A stretch of DNA of 64,000 bases from Hathewaya massiliensis (GCF_902143515.1 NZ_CABFVD010000001.1:186001-250000), one strand, 5' to 3'. Positions 10,284-19,394 are shown, counted from the first letter of the stretch. Notes: generated by a model not told the origin, from the letters alone. Program-made: numbers and translations.

Positions 10284-10943
10284 CTACTGTATCCTATTTT
10301 CTAACTTTTTTAAATCCTCAACATTTCCAATGGCTACAATTACATCATCTTTATTTATTATTTCAGTAGGGAAAGGTGTTACGTCAACTTCCGATTCTCT
10401 TCTTATAGCTACAACATTTATTCCAAACTCGCCTCTTATATTTAACTCTTGTAAACTTTTACCGTTCCATTCTACTGGGCTTATAAATTCAGCTATACTA
10501 TAATCAGGAGATAGTTCTATATACTCTAATATATTAGAAAATACTAATCCATGAGCTACTCTAACACCCATATCCTTTTCAGGGAATACAACTTTATTAG
10601 CCCCAATCTTTTTTAGAACCTTTGCATGCATAGCATTAGTTGCCTTTGCAACTACTTGTTTAATTCCTAATTCTTTTAATAAAATTGTTGCCATTATACT
10701 AGCTTGTATGTCTGAACCTACACTTACAATAGCTACGTCAAAATTCCTTACACCTACTTCTCTTAAAGCTACTTCATCTGTAGCATCTGCTTGTATAGCA
10801 TGTGTAACATTATTTGATATATTTTGAACACTTTCTTCATCAATATCTATAACAAGAACATCATTCCCTAAATTATATAAAGTCTCTGCCACAGATGTTC
10901 CAAATCTCCCCAAACCTATAACCACATATTGTTTTTTATCCAT
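10284..10943 (-). CDS. ktrA: K+ uptake regulatory subunit KtrA (RCK protein)
   Basis: A 219-residue cytosolic protein with an RCK_N Rossmann domain (VIGLGRFGTSVAETL at about 7-21, acidic tail VLVIDIDEE) and an RCK_C domain (about 135-219). It forms the nucleotide-gated ring under the Ktr channel; in the family ATP/ADP and often cyclic di-AMP are the ligands. A single RCK unit fits KtrA/KtrC, not the double-unit TrkA of enterics. It starts 14 bp after ktrB and precedes the trmH-type gene by 13 bp, so a three-gene operon is likely. Confidence 0.9.
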   Translation of the reverse strand: MDKKQYVVIGLGRFGTSVAETLYNLGNDVLVIDIDEESVQNISNNVTHAIQADATDEVALREVGVRNFDVAIVSVGSDIQASIMATILLKELGIKQVVAKATNAMHAKVLKKIGANKVVFPEKDMGVRVAHGLVFSNILEYIELSPDYSIAEFISPVEWNGKSLQELNIRGEFGINVVAIRRESEVDVTPFPTEIINKDDVIVAIGNVEDLKKLENRIQ

Positions 10944-10957
10944 AATTCTACACCTCT

Positions 10958-12313
10958 TTAACCAATTAAGATTTTTTCTTCAGGATATCTTATATTCCCC
11001 TTATTTCCATTTCTATTTGTAAGTGCAAGCACTATAGTTAATGGACCCACTCTTCCAAAATACATGGTAATTGCAATTATGATTTTTCCAATTACACTAA
11101 GTTTTGTAGTTATACCTAAAGTAAGACCTACTGTAGCAAAAGCAGATACTGTTTCATAGAGTATTTCCTCTAAGGTGAATCCAGTTTCTGTAATAGCTAA
11201 GATCATAGTTACAGTTACTACTAATAGAAAACTTATAGTTAATATAACTATTCCCTTGTATACAATTTCCTTAGAAATTCGCTTATCTCCTATTTCTGTA
11301 TCTTCTCTTCCTCTTATAACTGAAATAAGAGTGTATATTAAAAGCCCAGCAGTGGTTGTTTTTATTCCCCCTGCTGTAGAACCTGGTGATCCTCCTATAA
11401 ACATAAGAAGTATGGTTAAAAACCTACCTGGCAGGCTCATATCTGAAGTAGATATTGAGTTAAATCCGGCTGTTCTAGGGGATACTGAAGCAAAAATTGA
11501 AGATAAAACCTTTTCTTTAATGCCTTTATTCATTATAGTTGCAGGATTGTTCATTTCAAATAAAAACATTAAAATTGATCCACCTACAATTAAAAATGCT
11601 GTTACATATATAGCTAATTTTGTATGCAGAGAAAACTTTCTAATCATCTTTCTATTATAAATCTCACTCCACACAAAAAATCCTAGTCCTCCAGTTGCTA
11701 TTAAGGTAGCAATAGTAAGTATAACAACTGCATTATTAGAATAGGCTGTTAAACTACTAAAATTGCCCATTAAGTCAAAGCCTGCATTACAAAAGGCAGA
11801 TATAGCATGAAATATACTATAATAAATTCCCTTTTTAAGACCAAACTTAGGAATAAACTGAGTAGATAAAATTAATGCTCCTATACCTTCAATGGAAAAT
11901 GTAAAATACAAAACGTACTTTGACATTTTTACTAACCCTTGAAGTGAAAAAGAATTCATAGCCTCCTGCATTACTAGTCTTTCTTTAAGGGTAATTTTTT
12001 TACCTAATAATAAAAACACTAAAGTTGCAAGGGACATAAATCCTAAACCACCAATTTGAATTAAACTTATAATTACGGTTTTACCAAAATAACTCCAATA
12101 AATTCCTGTGTCTAAGGTTATAAGGCCAGTAACACATACTGCAGATGTAGATGTAAACAAACAATCAACGAAATTGGTCCAGTTTCCCTGAGCTGATGAA
12201 ATAGGTAACATTAAAAGCAGTGCACCTGCAAATATTACAAAACCAAATCCTATAGCAAGAACCTGTACTGGTTTCAACTTTGTATGTTTATTTAAAAAAT
12301 TATTTAATTTCAT
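10958..12313 (-). CDS. ktrB: K+ transporter membrane subunit KtrB/TrkH family
   Basis: A 451-residue polytopic membrane protein. Four pore-loop repeats with the selectivity glycine are visible: TSAVCVTGL (about 53), SAFCNAGFD (about 170), SPRTAGFNS (about 277) and SAFATVGLT (about 390). This is the core of the Ktr/Trk/HKT superfamily, which imports K+ with Na+ or H+. Next to the RCK gene ktrA, which should gate it. The start ATG has only a weak AGAG-type Shine-Dalgarno. The upstream region contains direct repeats and a small possible leader ORF. Confidence 0.92.
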   Translation of the reverse strand: MKLNNFLNKHTKLKPVQVLAIGFGFVIFAGALLLMLPISSAQGNWTNFVDCLFTSTSAVCVTGLITLDTGIYWSYFGKTVIISLIQIGGLGFMSLATLVFLLLGKKITLKERLVMQEAMNSFSLQGLVKMSKYVLYFTFSIEGIGALILSTQFIPKFGLKKGIYYSIFHAISAFCNAGFDLMGNFSSLTAYSNNAVVILTIATLIATGGLGFFVWSEIYNRKMIRKFSLHTKLAIYVTAFLIVGGSILMFLFEMNNPATIMNKGIKEKVLSSIFASVSPRTAGFNSISTSDMSLPGRFLTILLMFIGGSPGSTAGGIKTTTAGLLIYTLISVIRGREDTEIGDKRISKEIVYKGIVILTISFLLVVTVTMILAITETGFTLEEILYETVSAFATVGLTLGITTKLSVIGKIIIAITMYFGRVGPLTIVLALTNRNGNKGNIRYPEEKILIG

Positions 12314-12371
12314 AATTTTAGCTCTACAAAACCCTTTAGATTTTGTTGTATATTCAACTTTATAATATACA

Positions 12372-12416
12372 TTATAATAACTCTACATTATTATAGCGTA
12401 AGCTAACGCAGAACAT
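12372..12416 (-). CDS. Possible 14-codon leader ORF upstream of ktrB
   Basis: ATG-TTC-TGC... encodes MFCVSLRYNNVELL and stops 58 bases before ktrB. It has a better ribosome binding site (GAGGGGAG, four bases from the ATG) than ktrB itself. No homology can be claimed. It could be a regulatory leader peptide or chance. Confidence 0.25.
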   Translation of the reverse strand: MFCVSLRYNNVELL

Positions 12417-12448
12417 TTCACTCCCCTCTTTATAGATTATAAAACTTA

Positions 12449-12464
12449 TTTTCTTTAAAGAAAA
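12449..12464. promoter_or_regulatory. 16-bp perfect palindrome upstream of ktrB
   Basis: TTTTCTTTAAAGAAAA is fully self-complementary. It could be an operator or a small hairpin. In such AT-rich sequence part of this may be chance. Confidence 0.3.
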
Positions 12465-12515
12465 TATAGAGAAGCTATTATAATCTTAGTATTAATTATT
12501 ATCCCTTATTATATA

Positions 12516-12559
12516 ATTTTTATTTTAACATTATTGTATGATTTTTATTTTAACATTAT
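12516..12559. repeat. Two perfect 19-bp direct repeats upstream of ktrB
   Basis: ATTTTTATTTTAACATTAT occurs at 12516-12534 and again at 12541-12559, a 25-bp period. The rest of 12314-12669 holds the palindrome and leader ORF noted separately. No cyclic di-AMP (ydaO) riboswitch core was seen. Confidence 0.6.
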
Positions 12560-12636
12560 AGGTTTCTTAAATGTAGTTTTAAGATATCATAATAACTGTT
12601 ATTAATTATGGCTGTTATTAATTCTAAGCTTAAATA

Positions 12637-12660
12637 CAAAAAATGCAGCCGCAGCTGCAC
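12637..12660 (-). terminator. Terminator of infC-rpmI-rplT
   Basis: TGCAGC-TGCG-GCTGCA followed by TTTTTTG on the minus strand, ten bases after the rplT stop codon. Confidence 0.88.
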
Positions 12661-12669
12661 CTTACATTA

Positions 12670-13032
12670 CTATTTAGATTCTAATTGTTTTTTTGCAACT
12701 TCTACTAATTCTGCAAAAGCTTTAGGATCGTTTATAGCTATTTCAGAAAGCATTTTTCTGTTTATATCTATTTCTGCTAGTTTTATACCATTCATGAATC
12801 TTGAATAAGACATTCCATTCATTCTTGTTGCAGCATTTATTCTAGCTATCCAAAGTTTTCTATAATCTCTCTTTTTTAATTTTCTACCTATAAAAGCGTT
12901 ATTTAACGCTCTAATTACTGTTTCATTAGCTGTTGTAAATAATTTACTTCTTGAACCATAATACCCTTTTGCAAGTTTTAATACTTTTTTATGTTTTTTA
13001 CGAGCATTTACAGCTTTTTTAACTCTTGCCAT
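12670..13032 (-). CDS. rplT: Ribosomal protein L20
   Basis: A 120-residue 50S protein starting [24 protein letters not shown]-like, with [14 protein letters not shown] in the middle. Full normal length. L20 binds 23S rRNA early in assembly and in Bacillus represses its own operon through the leader. Last gene of infC-rpmI-rplT, 25 bp after rpmI. Confidence 0.98.
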   Translation of the reverse strand: MARVKKAVNARKKHKKVLKLAKGYYGSRSKLFTTANETVIRALNNAFIGRKLKKRDYRKLWIARINAATRMNGMSYSRFMNGIKLAEIDINRKMLSEIAINDPKAFAELVEVAKKQLESK

Positions 13033-13057
13033 TTCACTACCTCCTTAAGTACACCTA

Positions 13058-13255
13058 TTATAGATATGGTAATAATTTCTTCATTACTTTTTCTTGTGAA
13101 TCAGAAACTAATGTAGATTTTCTTAAATTTCTCTTTGTTTTTGGAGATTTTGATGTTAATAAGTGCCCTTTATAAGCTTTAGCTCTTTTTAACTTTCCAG
13201 TTCCTGTTTTCTTAAATCTTTTTGCTGCCCCTCTATGAGTTTTCATTTTTGGCAT
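13058..13255 (-). CDS. rpmI: Ribosomal protein L35
   Basis: A 65-residue basic 50S protein starting [20 protein letters not shown], with the usual [16 protein letters not shown] core. Full length. Middle gene of the infC-rpmI-rplT operon, with good Shine-Dalgarno sequences before it and before rplT. Confidence 0.98.
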   Translation of the reverse strand: MPKMKTHRGAAKRFKKTGTGKLKRAKAYKGHLLTSKSPKTKRNLRKSTLVSDSQEKVMKKLLPYL

Positions 13256-13284
13256 ATTTGTTTCCTCCTTACTAAACGTAGTAT

Positions 13285-13797
13285 TTATTTTTTAGGAGCT
13301 AAAATTAAAATCATGTTTCTTCCTTCTAATTTAGCCTTTTTTTCTATAACACAAACGTCTTCAAGCTTAGAATGAAATTCTTCTAATATTCTTTGACCTA
13401 TATGCGCATAATCAGCTTCTCTGCCCCTAAATCTAACTGTAACTTTAACTTTATCTTCAGCTAGTAAAAACTTTCTAGCATTGTTAGCTTTTATTGTAAT
13501 ATCATGATCTTCTATTGTTGGACTTAATCTAACTTCTTTAATACTAGTAATTTTTTGCTTCTTTTTTGCTTCTTTTAATTTTTTAGTTTGTTCATATACA
13601 TATTTGCCATAGTCCATTATTTTACATACAGGTGGATTAGCACCTGGGGAAATTAAAACTAAATCTTTTTCCCTCTGTTCAGCTATTGTTAAAGCTTCTC
13701 TTGATGACATTATGCCTAATTGTTCTCCCTCATCAGATACAACCCTAACTTCATTTTCTCTGATCTCTTCATTCAATAATTGTTCCTTTTTATTTAT
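13285..13797 (-). CDS. infC: Translation initiation factor IF-3, probable AUA start
   Basis: IF-3 (N-domain [22 protein letters not shown], linker near 75-85, C-domain [18 protein letters not shown]) keeps ribosomal subunits apart and checks start codons. The open frame extends to a GTG at 13806, but that GTG overlaps the Shine-Dalgarno GGAGG itself and cannot pair with it normally. Eight bases after GGAGG lies ATA at 13797, followed by [10 protein letters not shown], which matches where IF-3 proteins begin. Rare start codons are a known self-control device of infC (AUU in E. coli and Bacillus). The predicted length is 170 residues. Heads infC-rpmI-rplT. The identification is certain; the AUA start is inference. 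Confidence 0.93.
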   Translation of the reverse strand: MNKKEQLLNEEIRENEVRVVSDEGEQLGIMSSREALTIAEQREKDLVLISPGANPPVCKIMDYGKYVYEQTKKLKEAKKKQKITSIKEVRLSPTIEDHDITIKANNARKFLLAEDKVKVTVRFRGREADYAHIGQRILEEFHSKLEDVCVIEKKAKLEGRNMILILAPKK

Positions 13798-13810
13798 ATT
13801 AGCCACCTCC

Positions 13811-13975
13811 GGTTAAGAATTTAATATAAAATAAGAGACGGCAAGTGCCGTCTCTATTATATACAAAAGTAATTTTTTTACTAATGAATTAACTAATAAT
13901 GATTAACCTAACTAGCACCGCTGTTAGGTGAGAAACGACAATTTCTACTTTGTTTAAGTATTAATTTTTAACAAC
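13811..13975 (-). promoter_or_regulatory. infC operon leader with attenuator hairpin (L20-leader type)
   Basis: The untranslated leader contains a stem with CCTAAC/GTTAGG arms (13907-13928) and a very stable hairpin AGAGACGGC-GCCGTCTCT at 13834-13855 followed by TATTTTATATT. Position and layout fit the L20-controlled attenuator of Firmicute infC operons. The T-run is modest, so termination strength is uncertain. No detailed match to the Rfam L20 leader could be checked. Confidence 0.6.
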
Positions 13976-13981
13976 ATAAAC

Positions 13982-14011
13982 ATTATATATCTAATATATT
14001 ATGTTTGTCAA
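13982..14011 (-). promoter_or_regulatory. Strong promoter of infC-rpmI-rplT
   Basis: TTGACA at 14006-14011, an 18-bp spacer, and TATAAT at 13982-13987, both perfect consensus boxes. It starts 7 bp after the thrS stop codon. Confidence 0.85.
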
Positions 14012-14017
14012 GCTTTT

Positions 14018-15925
14018 TTATTGAGCTTTAGTATTTATTTCTTCTTTAATTTTATTTAAGAAGTCTTCTACAGTAATTGCTCCTAAATCCCCTTCTTTTC
14101 TAGCCCTTACTGCAACTTTTCCTTCTTCCATTTCTTTATTCCCTAGAACAAGCATATAAGGAACTTTCTTTAACTGAGCTTCTCTTATTTTATAGCCTAT
14201 TTTTTCGTTTCTTAAATCTAATTCTGCTCTTATACCTTGAGATTTTAATTTTTCATAAACTTCTTGTGCATATTTTTCTTGAGCATCTGTTATATTCATA
14301 ATTTTAACTTGTACTGGTGCAAGCCATAATGGGAATGCCCCTGCAAAATGTTCAATTAATATGCCTATAAATCTTTCTATGCTTCCGAATATAACTCTAT
14401 GAACCATTACCGGTCTATGCTTTTCTCCATCTGCTCCTATATATGTTAAGTCAAATCTCTCTGGCATTTGGAAATCTAATTGGATAGTAGCACATTGCCA
14501 TGTTCTTCCTAAGCAATCTTTAAGATGTATGTCTATTTTAGGACCATAGAAAGCTCCGTCACCTTCGTTAATTGTATAATCCTTATTAATAGTTTTTAGT
14601 GCATCTATTAAGCTATTTGTTGCGATCTCCCAATCTTCATCGCTTCCCATAGAATCATCAGGTCTTGTTGAAACTTCCACAAAGTAATCAAATCCAAAAA
14701 CTTTATAGAATTCATCTACAAGCTTCATAACCCCTATAATTTCTTCTCTTATTTGTTCCTTTGTCATAAATATATGAGCATCATCTTGAGTAAAACATCT
14801 TACTCTCATAAGTCCATGAAGCGCACCAGATAATTCATGTCTATGAACTAATCCAAGTTCTGCAAGTCTTAGAGGGAATTCTTTATAAGAGTGTAATTGA
14901 CTTTTATAAACTAAAATAGATCCAGGACAGTTCATTGGTTTTACCGCATAGTCCTCATTATCGATTTTTGTAAAATACATATTGTCTTTATAGTGATCCC
15001 AATGTCCTGATCTATGCCATAATTGTTCATTTAAGATAATTGGAGTTTTAATTTCTTCATATCCAGCTTTATTATGCATTTCTCTCCAATATTCCTCTAA
15101 TGCATTTCTTAATATCATTCCTTTTGGATAGAAGAATGGGAATCCTGGTCCTTCTTCCAATAATCCAAACAAATCTAATTCTTTTCCTAATTTTCTATGG
15201 TCTCTTTTTTTAGCTTCCTCTAATAACTTCAAATACTCTTCTAATTCACTTTTCTTAGTAAATGCAGTTCCATAAATTCTTTGAAGCATTTTTTTATTTT
15301 CATCGCCTCTCCAATAAGCACCGGCAATAGATAGCAATTTTACTGCTTTAACTATTTTTGTACTTGGCACATGAGGCCCTGCACATAAATCAGTAAATTC
15401 TCCTTGTGTATAAAGTGAAATTACTTCATCTTCTGGAAGATCTTCAATTAACTCTACTTTGTAATCTTCCCCGTTTTCCTTCATTAGTTTTATTGCGTCT
15501 TCTCTTGAAAGTACACTCTTCTCTAATTTTAAATCTTCTTTAATTATCTTTTCCATTTCCTTTTCTATTTTTTCTAATATTTCAGGTGTAAAAGAAAATG
15601 GAGCATCAAAATCATAATAAAATCCATTGTCTATAGCAGGCCCTATAGCAAGCTTAACTTCTGGATAAAGTCTTTTTACTGCTTGAGCTAAAATATGTGC
15701 TCCTGTATGTCTTAAAGTCTTTTGTCCACCCTTATCTTCAAAAGTCAATATTTCTAATGTACAATCCTCATTAAGTTCTGTCATTAATTCAGCCTTTTCT
15801 CCATTTACCAAAGCACCTAAGGATTTTTTATATAGAGCAGGACTTATTTTCATTGCAACTTCACTTACTTTTGTTCCTTTTTGAACTTCCAATACTTTTC
15901 CATCTTTAAGTGTTATCTTAACCAT
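14018..15925 (-). CDS. thrS: Threonyl-tRNA synthetase
   Basis: A 635-residue class II synthetase. Domains: TGS (about 1-60), editing domain with HTGAHILAQAV and CAGPHVP, catalytic core with the zinc-site MNCPGS and HRHELSG segments, and the C-terminal anticodon-binding domain (about 535-635, APVQVKIMNITDAQ). Full length, start ATG after GGAGGAG. Its own T-box leader precedes it. The infC promoter begins directly after the stop, and no clear terminator separates them, so some read-through into infC is possible. Confidence 0.98.
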   Translation of the reverse strand: MVKITLKDGKVLEVQKGTKVSEVAMKISPALYKKSLGALVNGEKAELMTELNEDCTLEILTFEDKGGQKTLRHTGAHILAQAVKRLYPEVKLAIGPAIDNGFYYDFDAPFSFTPEILEKIEKEMEKIIKEDLKLEKSVLSREDAIKLMKENGEDYKVELIEDLPEDEVISLYTQGEFTDLCAGPHVPSTKIVKAVKLLSIAGAYWRGDENKKMLQRIYGTAFTKKSELEEYLKLLEEAKKRDHRKLGKELDLFGLLEEGPGFPFFYPKGMILRNALEEYWREMHNKAGYEEIKTPIILNEQLWHRSGHWDHYKDNMYFTKIDNEDYAVKPMNCPGSILVYKSQLHSYKEFPLRLAELGLVHRHELSGALHGLMRVRCFTQDDAHIFMTKEQIREEIIGVMKLVDEFYKVFGFDYFVEVSTRPDDSMGSDEDWEIATNSLIDALKTINKDYTINEGDGAFYGPKIDIHLKDCLGRTWQCATIQLDFQMPERFDLTYIGADGEKHRPVMVHRVIFGSIERFIGILIEHFAGAFPLWLAPVQVKIMNITDAQEKYAQEVYEKLKSQGIRAELDLRNEKIGYKIREAQLKKVPYMLVLGNKEMEEGKVAVRARKEGDLGAITVEDFLNKIKEEINTKAQ

Positions 15926-15997
15926 ACTTTCTCCTCCTTAACTATCTAAATAAGTATATTTCTTAATTAATAATTCTTATAATTTAAAAATTTATAT

Positions 15998-16250
15998 AAA
16001 AAAACTCATCCCAAAACATGGGACGAGTTGTTCGCGGTTCCACCCAAATTGATAGGAATAACTCCTATCCACTTAAATATACCTTTAACGCTGGCTGCGT
16101 AAATATCTACTAAAAATTCAATACTATACTCGGAGGTGGTTTTCAACAAAACTTATTCAGAAAGACTTTCAGCCAATGGTCTTTCCTCTCTGAGAACAGC
16201 AATTTGTTTACTCTTCCTCTTCATCGCATTTAACTTATTAAGTTTTCTTT
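15998..16250 (-). promoter_or_regulatory. T-box leader of thrS (Thr specifier ACC)
   Basis: The T-box TTGGGTGGAACCGCGAA lies at about 16033-16048, and the terminator stem ACTCGTCCC/GGGATGAGT with a run of seven T lies at 15998-16029. The specifier is best read as ACC at 16138-16140 in GAAA-ACC-A, matching the context of the Phe and Val leaders. Confidence 0.93.
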
Positions 16251-16256
16251 ATATGA

Positions 16257-16285
16257 AGTTTATTACAACTTTTCTTTTTTGTCAA
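16257..16285 (-). promoter_or_regulatory. Promoter of the thrS leader
   Basis: TTGACA at 16280-16285, a 17-bp spacer and TAAACT at 16257-16262 on the minus strand, just upstream of the T-box leader. The -35 box is perfect and the -10 box is weak. Confidence 0.6.
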
Positions 16286-16292
16286 GTAAAAT

Positions 16293-17195
16293 TTATAACT
16301 TTACTCTATACTTGTTTATTTTACAAAATTCACACCCTGTACAGAATGCTACCCTCTCCATAAACACATCTTTTATAGTATTTATAAACTCTGTAGATTC
16401 AAAGTGTTCCTTGCAGTGAATTACAATTCTTTTAGGTACATTAGTAATAAGTCCACTTATTATTATATCCTCCATACCAATAGTTCCAGTAAATTTTACC
16501 TCTTCAAGATCTTTTAAAAATTCATTTAAAATTTCTTCTCCTTTTTTATCTTTTAAAACATATTCACCCCTATCTGTAACTATAATATTAACCTCATCTA
16601 TTTTACTTTCTTGTACATCAACAAAGTATTTTAATAACTTAATAAATTCCCTATACTCTTTTTCACTTATATAATTTTGTATAACTGAATCTGAAATAGA
16701 AGTTAATTCTTCTTTTATTCCCCTACTTCTAAAATTCAAAAATCCATTTATATTAAATTCATTACTCTCTTCAATACAAGAGGAGATATTTCTTAGTATG
16801 CTATTTTTAATATTTATATAATATACATCTTCAGATTTTATAGATACTTTTTCGGATTTTAATACACTTTTTATCTTATTAATTAAAAAATCGATTTCAG
16901 TATTTTTTAAAAAGAAATATCTATCCCTAATTTCATCTTCTAAATCTTTTTCACAAAACTCATCTACAATGAAGTCATATAATACCATACTTAAATATAT
17001 ATAAAAATTATTTTTAATATATAAATCTTTTTCAATATAATTACTACAATATATATTTACAAAATATTTGTTATTAACTATTTCTTCTTTTATTCCTAGT
17101 TTTATATCTTTGACATCAAAATAATTTTTAATAGCTCCTATATCTTCTGTAAAGTCTTTTAAGCTGTTGTCATAAACTATTGTGCTTATTAACAT
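16293..17195 (-). CDS. ytxC: YtxC-like sporulation protein
   Basis: A roughly 300-residue soluble protein rich in Lys, Glu and Ile that ends in a Cys-containing tail, CTGCEFCKINKYRVKL. It fits the YtxC family, known from spore formers and found beside thrS in Bacillus as here. Its molecular role is not known. GTG at 17201 also opens the frame, but ATG at 17195 is preferred because AAAGGAG lies ten bases before it. Assignment rests on the tail motif, length and neighbourhood. Confidence 0.65.
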   Translation of the reverse strand: MLISTIVYDNSLKDFTEDIGAIKNYFDVKDIKLGIKEEIVNNKYFVNIYCSNYIEKDLYIKNNFYIYLSMVLYDFIVDEFCEKDLEDEIRDRYFFLKNTEIDFLINKIKSVLKSEKVSIKSEDVYYINIKNSILRNISSCIEESNEFNINGFLNFRSRGIKEELTSISDSVIQNYISEKEYREFIKLLKYFVDVQESKIDEVNIIVTDRGEYVLKDKKGEEILNEFLKDLEEVKFTGTIGMEDIIISGLITNVPKRIVIHCKEHFESTEFINTIKDVFMERVAFCTGCEFCKINKYRVKL

Positions 17196-17323
17196 TGTCA
17201 CCTCACTCCTTTAAGTTTATTATGTGTGTTTTTTTTATGTATATTCAAAATTATATCTTCATTTATCGACAATATCTTTATCATGCTTTATGATATAATT
17301 TTTCTAATAAGGAGTGATTGGTT

Positions 17324-18022
17324 TTGAATTTTTTATTTGTAGATAATAGAATTAACAACATAGAGCTAGATAATTTAAAAAATTTAAAGAAAAAAATTTT
17401 TAAAGTTCCTAGTTGTGAATCCCTCTATACAGCTATTAGCGCTCATCCTGATATATTAATGAACATTATAGATTATAAGAATATTTTAGTTCATAAGGAC
17501 ATGAATTATGATTTTTTATGTCGTATTAAAGAAAACGGATTTAATGTAATTTATTCTAATAATTCTTTATGTAGTTCCTATCCTGAAGATATTATATTAA
17601 ATGCACTTACCCTGGATAATATTTTTGTTCATAACCTAAACTTTACGGATAAAATGCTATTAGATTTAAATAGACATAAGAAATTAATTCATGTAAAACA
17701 GGGATATACAAAATGTTCTATAGCAGTAGTAGATAGCAGGTCCATAATAACCAGTGATACTTCCATAGCAAAGATTTTGAGCAAAGAAAATTTTAACGTA
17801 CTGCTTCTTCCACCTGGAGATATAATTCTAGAAGGATTAAACTATGGTTTTATAGGTGGAACTTGCGGTTTAGTTGAAGATAAAGTTCTAGCCTTTTATG
17901 GGAGTTTAGAACATTATGTTTATGGAAAGGAAGTATTAAACTTTTTAAAGGAGCATAAGGTAGAACCTTTATTTTTAAGAGATGGAAAGTTAGTTGATAG
18001 GGGTAGCATTCTCTCTATATAA
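17324..18022 (+). CDS. DUF6873-like conserved protein (GME fold)
   Basis: A 232-residue soluble protein starting MNFLFVDNRINN, with VPSCESLYTAISAHPDI near residue 31, VKQGYTKCSIAVVDSRSIITSD near 125, and GFIGGTCGLV near 180. I recognise the pattern as the clostridial DUF6873 family, a predicted GME-fold (guanidino-group enzyme-like) protein; activity is unknown. TTG at 17318 is too close to AAGGAG (three bases), so TTG at 17324 (nine bases) is taken as the start. The gene is monocistronic, divergent from ytxC, and followed by a hairpin element. Confidence 0.6.
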   Translation: MNFLFVDNRINNIELDNLKNLKKKIFKVPSCESLYTAISAHPDILMNIIDYKNILVHKDMNYDFLCRIKENGFNVIYSNNSLCSSYPEDIILNALTLDNIFVHNLNFTDKMLLDLNRHKKLIHVKQGYTKCSIAVVDSRSIITSDTSIAKILSKENFNVLLLPPGDIILEGLNYGFIGGTCGLVEDKVLAFYGSLEHYVYGKEVLNFLKEHKVEPLFLRDGKLVDRGSILSI

Positions 18023-18023
18023 A

Positions 18024-18129
18024 GAAAGTTTTAGCTTTATAGAAACTCCTTATCCTAGGAATTAATTGCTCTTAATTTTAATTATATAAATGATGGGAGT
18101 ATTACAGGGCATAACCTTAGGATAAGGAG
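18024..18129 (+). repeat. Dispersed hairpin element, copy 1
   Basis: Starts right after the stop codon at 18022. The core module is 18050-18125, flanked by a perfect 12-bp inverted repeat (CTCCTTATCCTA at 18046-18057, its complement at 18118-18129). An inner stem TGCTCT/AGGGCA is formed with one G-T pair. GGGAGTATTA is shared with the other copies. Preceding bases resemble the element's 5' arm (AAGTTTTAGCTTTATAGA). Confidence 0.7.
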
Positions 18130-18133
18130 ATTT

Positions 18134-18158
18134 AAAAAGCCAGTGATAAAATCACTGG
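18134..18158 (-). terminator. Terminator after tRNA-Cys
   Basis: CCAGTGAT-TTT-ATCACTGG followed by CTTTTT on the minus strand, three bases past the tRNA 3' end. Confidence 0.88.
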
Positions 18159-18161
18159 TCT

Positions 18162-18235
<74 letters not shown>

Positions 18236-18360
18236 ATTTAATTATTACTCTTATAATTCTATAGTATGTACTAACAAACTTATTGTTACTAAAAAATTTA
18301 AAAAGAAGCTTAAGTTTATTAAATCTCTTAAGCTTCTTTTAATCCTTAGATTCCTTCAAT

Positions 18361-18488
18361 TTATCCCATGGCTCACAACTCTAAACCCTACTCCTTCTTA
18401 AAGCAGATTTTATAGCAGTTATGCCTGTGAATACGGAGTTCTAAAGCTCATAATAATAAGGCTTTCTTATGAGGCTAGAAACTCTATT
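18361..18488 (-). repeat. Dispersed hairpin element, copy 2 (divergent)
   Basis: Lies directly downstream of the hslO stop codon and reads in the same direction. The 5' arm (AAATAGAGTTTCTAGC) and the distal end (AGAAGGAGTAGGGTTTAGAG, then GGGATAA at 18361) follow the family pattern. The closing stem differs: GGC-AACU pairs with AGUU-GCC. It and copy 1 face each other on the two sides of tRNA-Cys. The rest of 18236-18360 holds a TTAAG-rich small hairpin (AAGAAGCTTAAG/CTTAAGCTTCTT at 18302-18338) but no gene. Confidence 0.5.
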
Positions 18489-18494
18489 TATATT

Positions 18495-19373
18495 TTAAAC
18501 TCTATCTAATATATCCTTTATATCTTGAGATGTAAATAAGTATTGCTTACCACAAAATTGACATTTTATCTCTTCATCTTTATTATCCTTATATATATCC
18601 TCTAGTTCTTTTCTTCCTATACTTATTAAAGCCCCTTCTACCTTTTCCCTACTGCAATCGCAAGAGTATTTAGGTACACTACTGTCTAGTAATTTTAGAT
18701 CCATGTCTTCAAAAACATATTGAAGTATTTCTTCTATAGTTTTACCTGAGGATATCATCTCTGTAACAGAAGGAATTTCTTCTAATCTATACATTAATAT
18801 ATCTGCTAACATTTCATCGGCACCAGGCATCATTTGAATTATAAATCCTCCTGCAGCCTTTGACTTTAGATTTGTATCTACTAATACACCTAGTGCCACT
18901 GCTGATGGAACTTGCTCAGATACAGTAAAGTAGTACGCTAAATCATCTCCTACTTCCCCTGTATATATTGGAACTCTTCCTACATAAGGTTCTTTAAGTC
19001 CCATATCCCTTATAACAAGAAGTTCTCCATCCTTTCCTATAGCACCACCCACATCTAATTCCCCTTTACTATTAGCAGGTAAGTTTACTTGTGGATTCCC
19101 TATGTAACCTTTTACATTTCCATTTGCATATGAAGTAACTATAATTCCTCTTGCTTCTCCTCCACCATCCATCTTTAAAGTAAGTTTATCCTTTTCTGAC
19201 TTTTGCATAGCTCCCATTAACACACCAGCAGTAAGCATTCTACCTAAGGCTGCTGTAGCTGTAGGAGTTGTATTTTGGATTTCTACAGCTTCATTTACTA
19301 TATCAGTAGTAATAGCTCCTATTACCCTAATCTGTCCATCCTTTGCTGTTCCTCTAACTAATCTATCACTCAT
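18495..19373 (-). CDS. hslO: Redox-regulated chaperone Hsp33
   Basis: A 292-residue Hsp33. The N-terminal substrate-binding core ([19 protein letters not shown]) is followed by the C-terminal zinc switch: CDC near residue 238 and CQFC near residue 271. Zinc loss and disulfide formation under oxidative stress turn Hsp33 into a holdase. Full length; start ATG after AGGAGG. Transcribed away from the methyltransferase gene's end with a 21-bp gap, probably one operon with it. Confidence 0.97.
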   Translation of the reverse strand: MSDRLVRGTAKDGQIRVIGAITTDIVNEAVEIQNTTPTATAALGRMLTAGVLMGAMQKSEKDKLTLKMDGGGEARGIIVTSYANGNVKGYIGNPQVNLPANSKGELDVGGAIGKDGELLVIRDMGLKEPYVGRVPIYTGEVGDDLAYYFTVSEQVPSAVALGVLVDTNLKSKAAGGFIIQMMPGADEMLADILMYRLEEIPSVTEMISSGKTIEEILQYVFEDMDLKLLDSSVPKYSCDCSREKVEGALISIGRKELEDIYKDNKDEEIKCQFCGKQYLFTSQDIKDILDRV

Positions 19374-19394
19374 ATGTTTTTCCTCCTAAATAAA

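Noticed and set aside
12314-12669. Cyclic di-AMP riboswitch upstream of ktrB
   Set aside because: No ydaO-type core sequence was visible on the minus strand.
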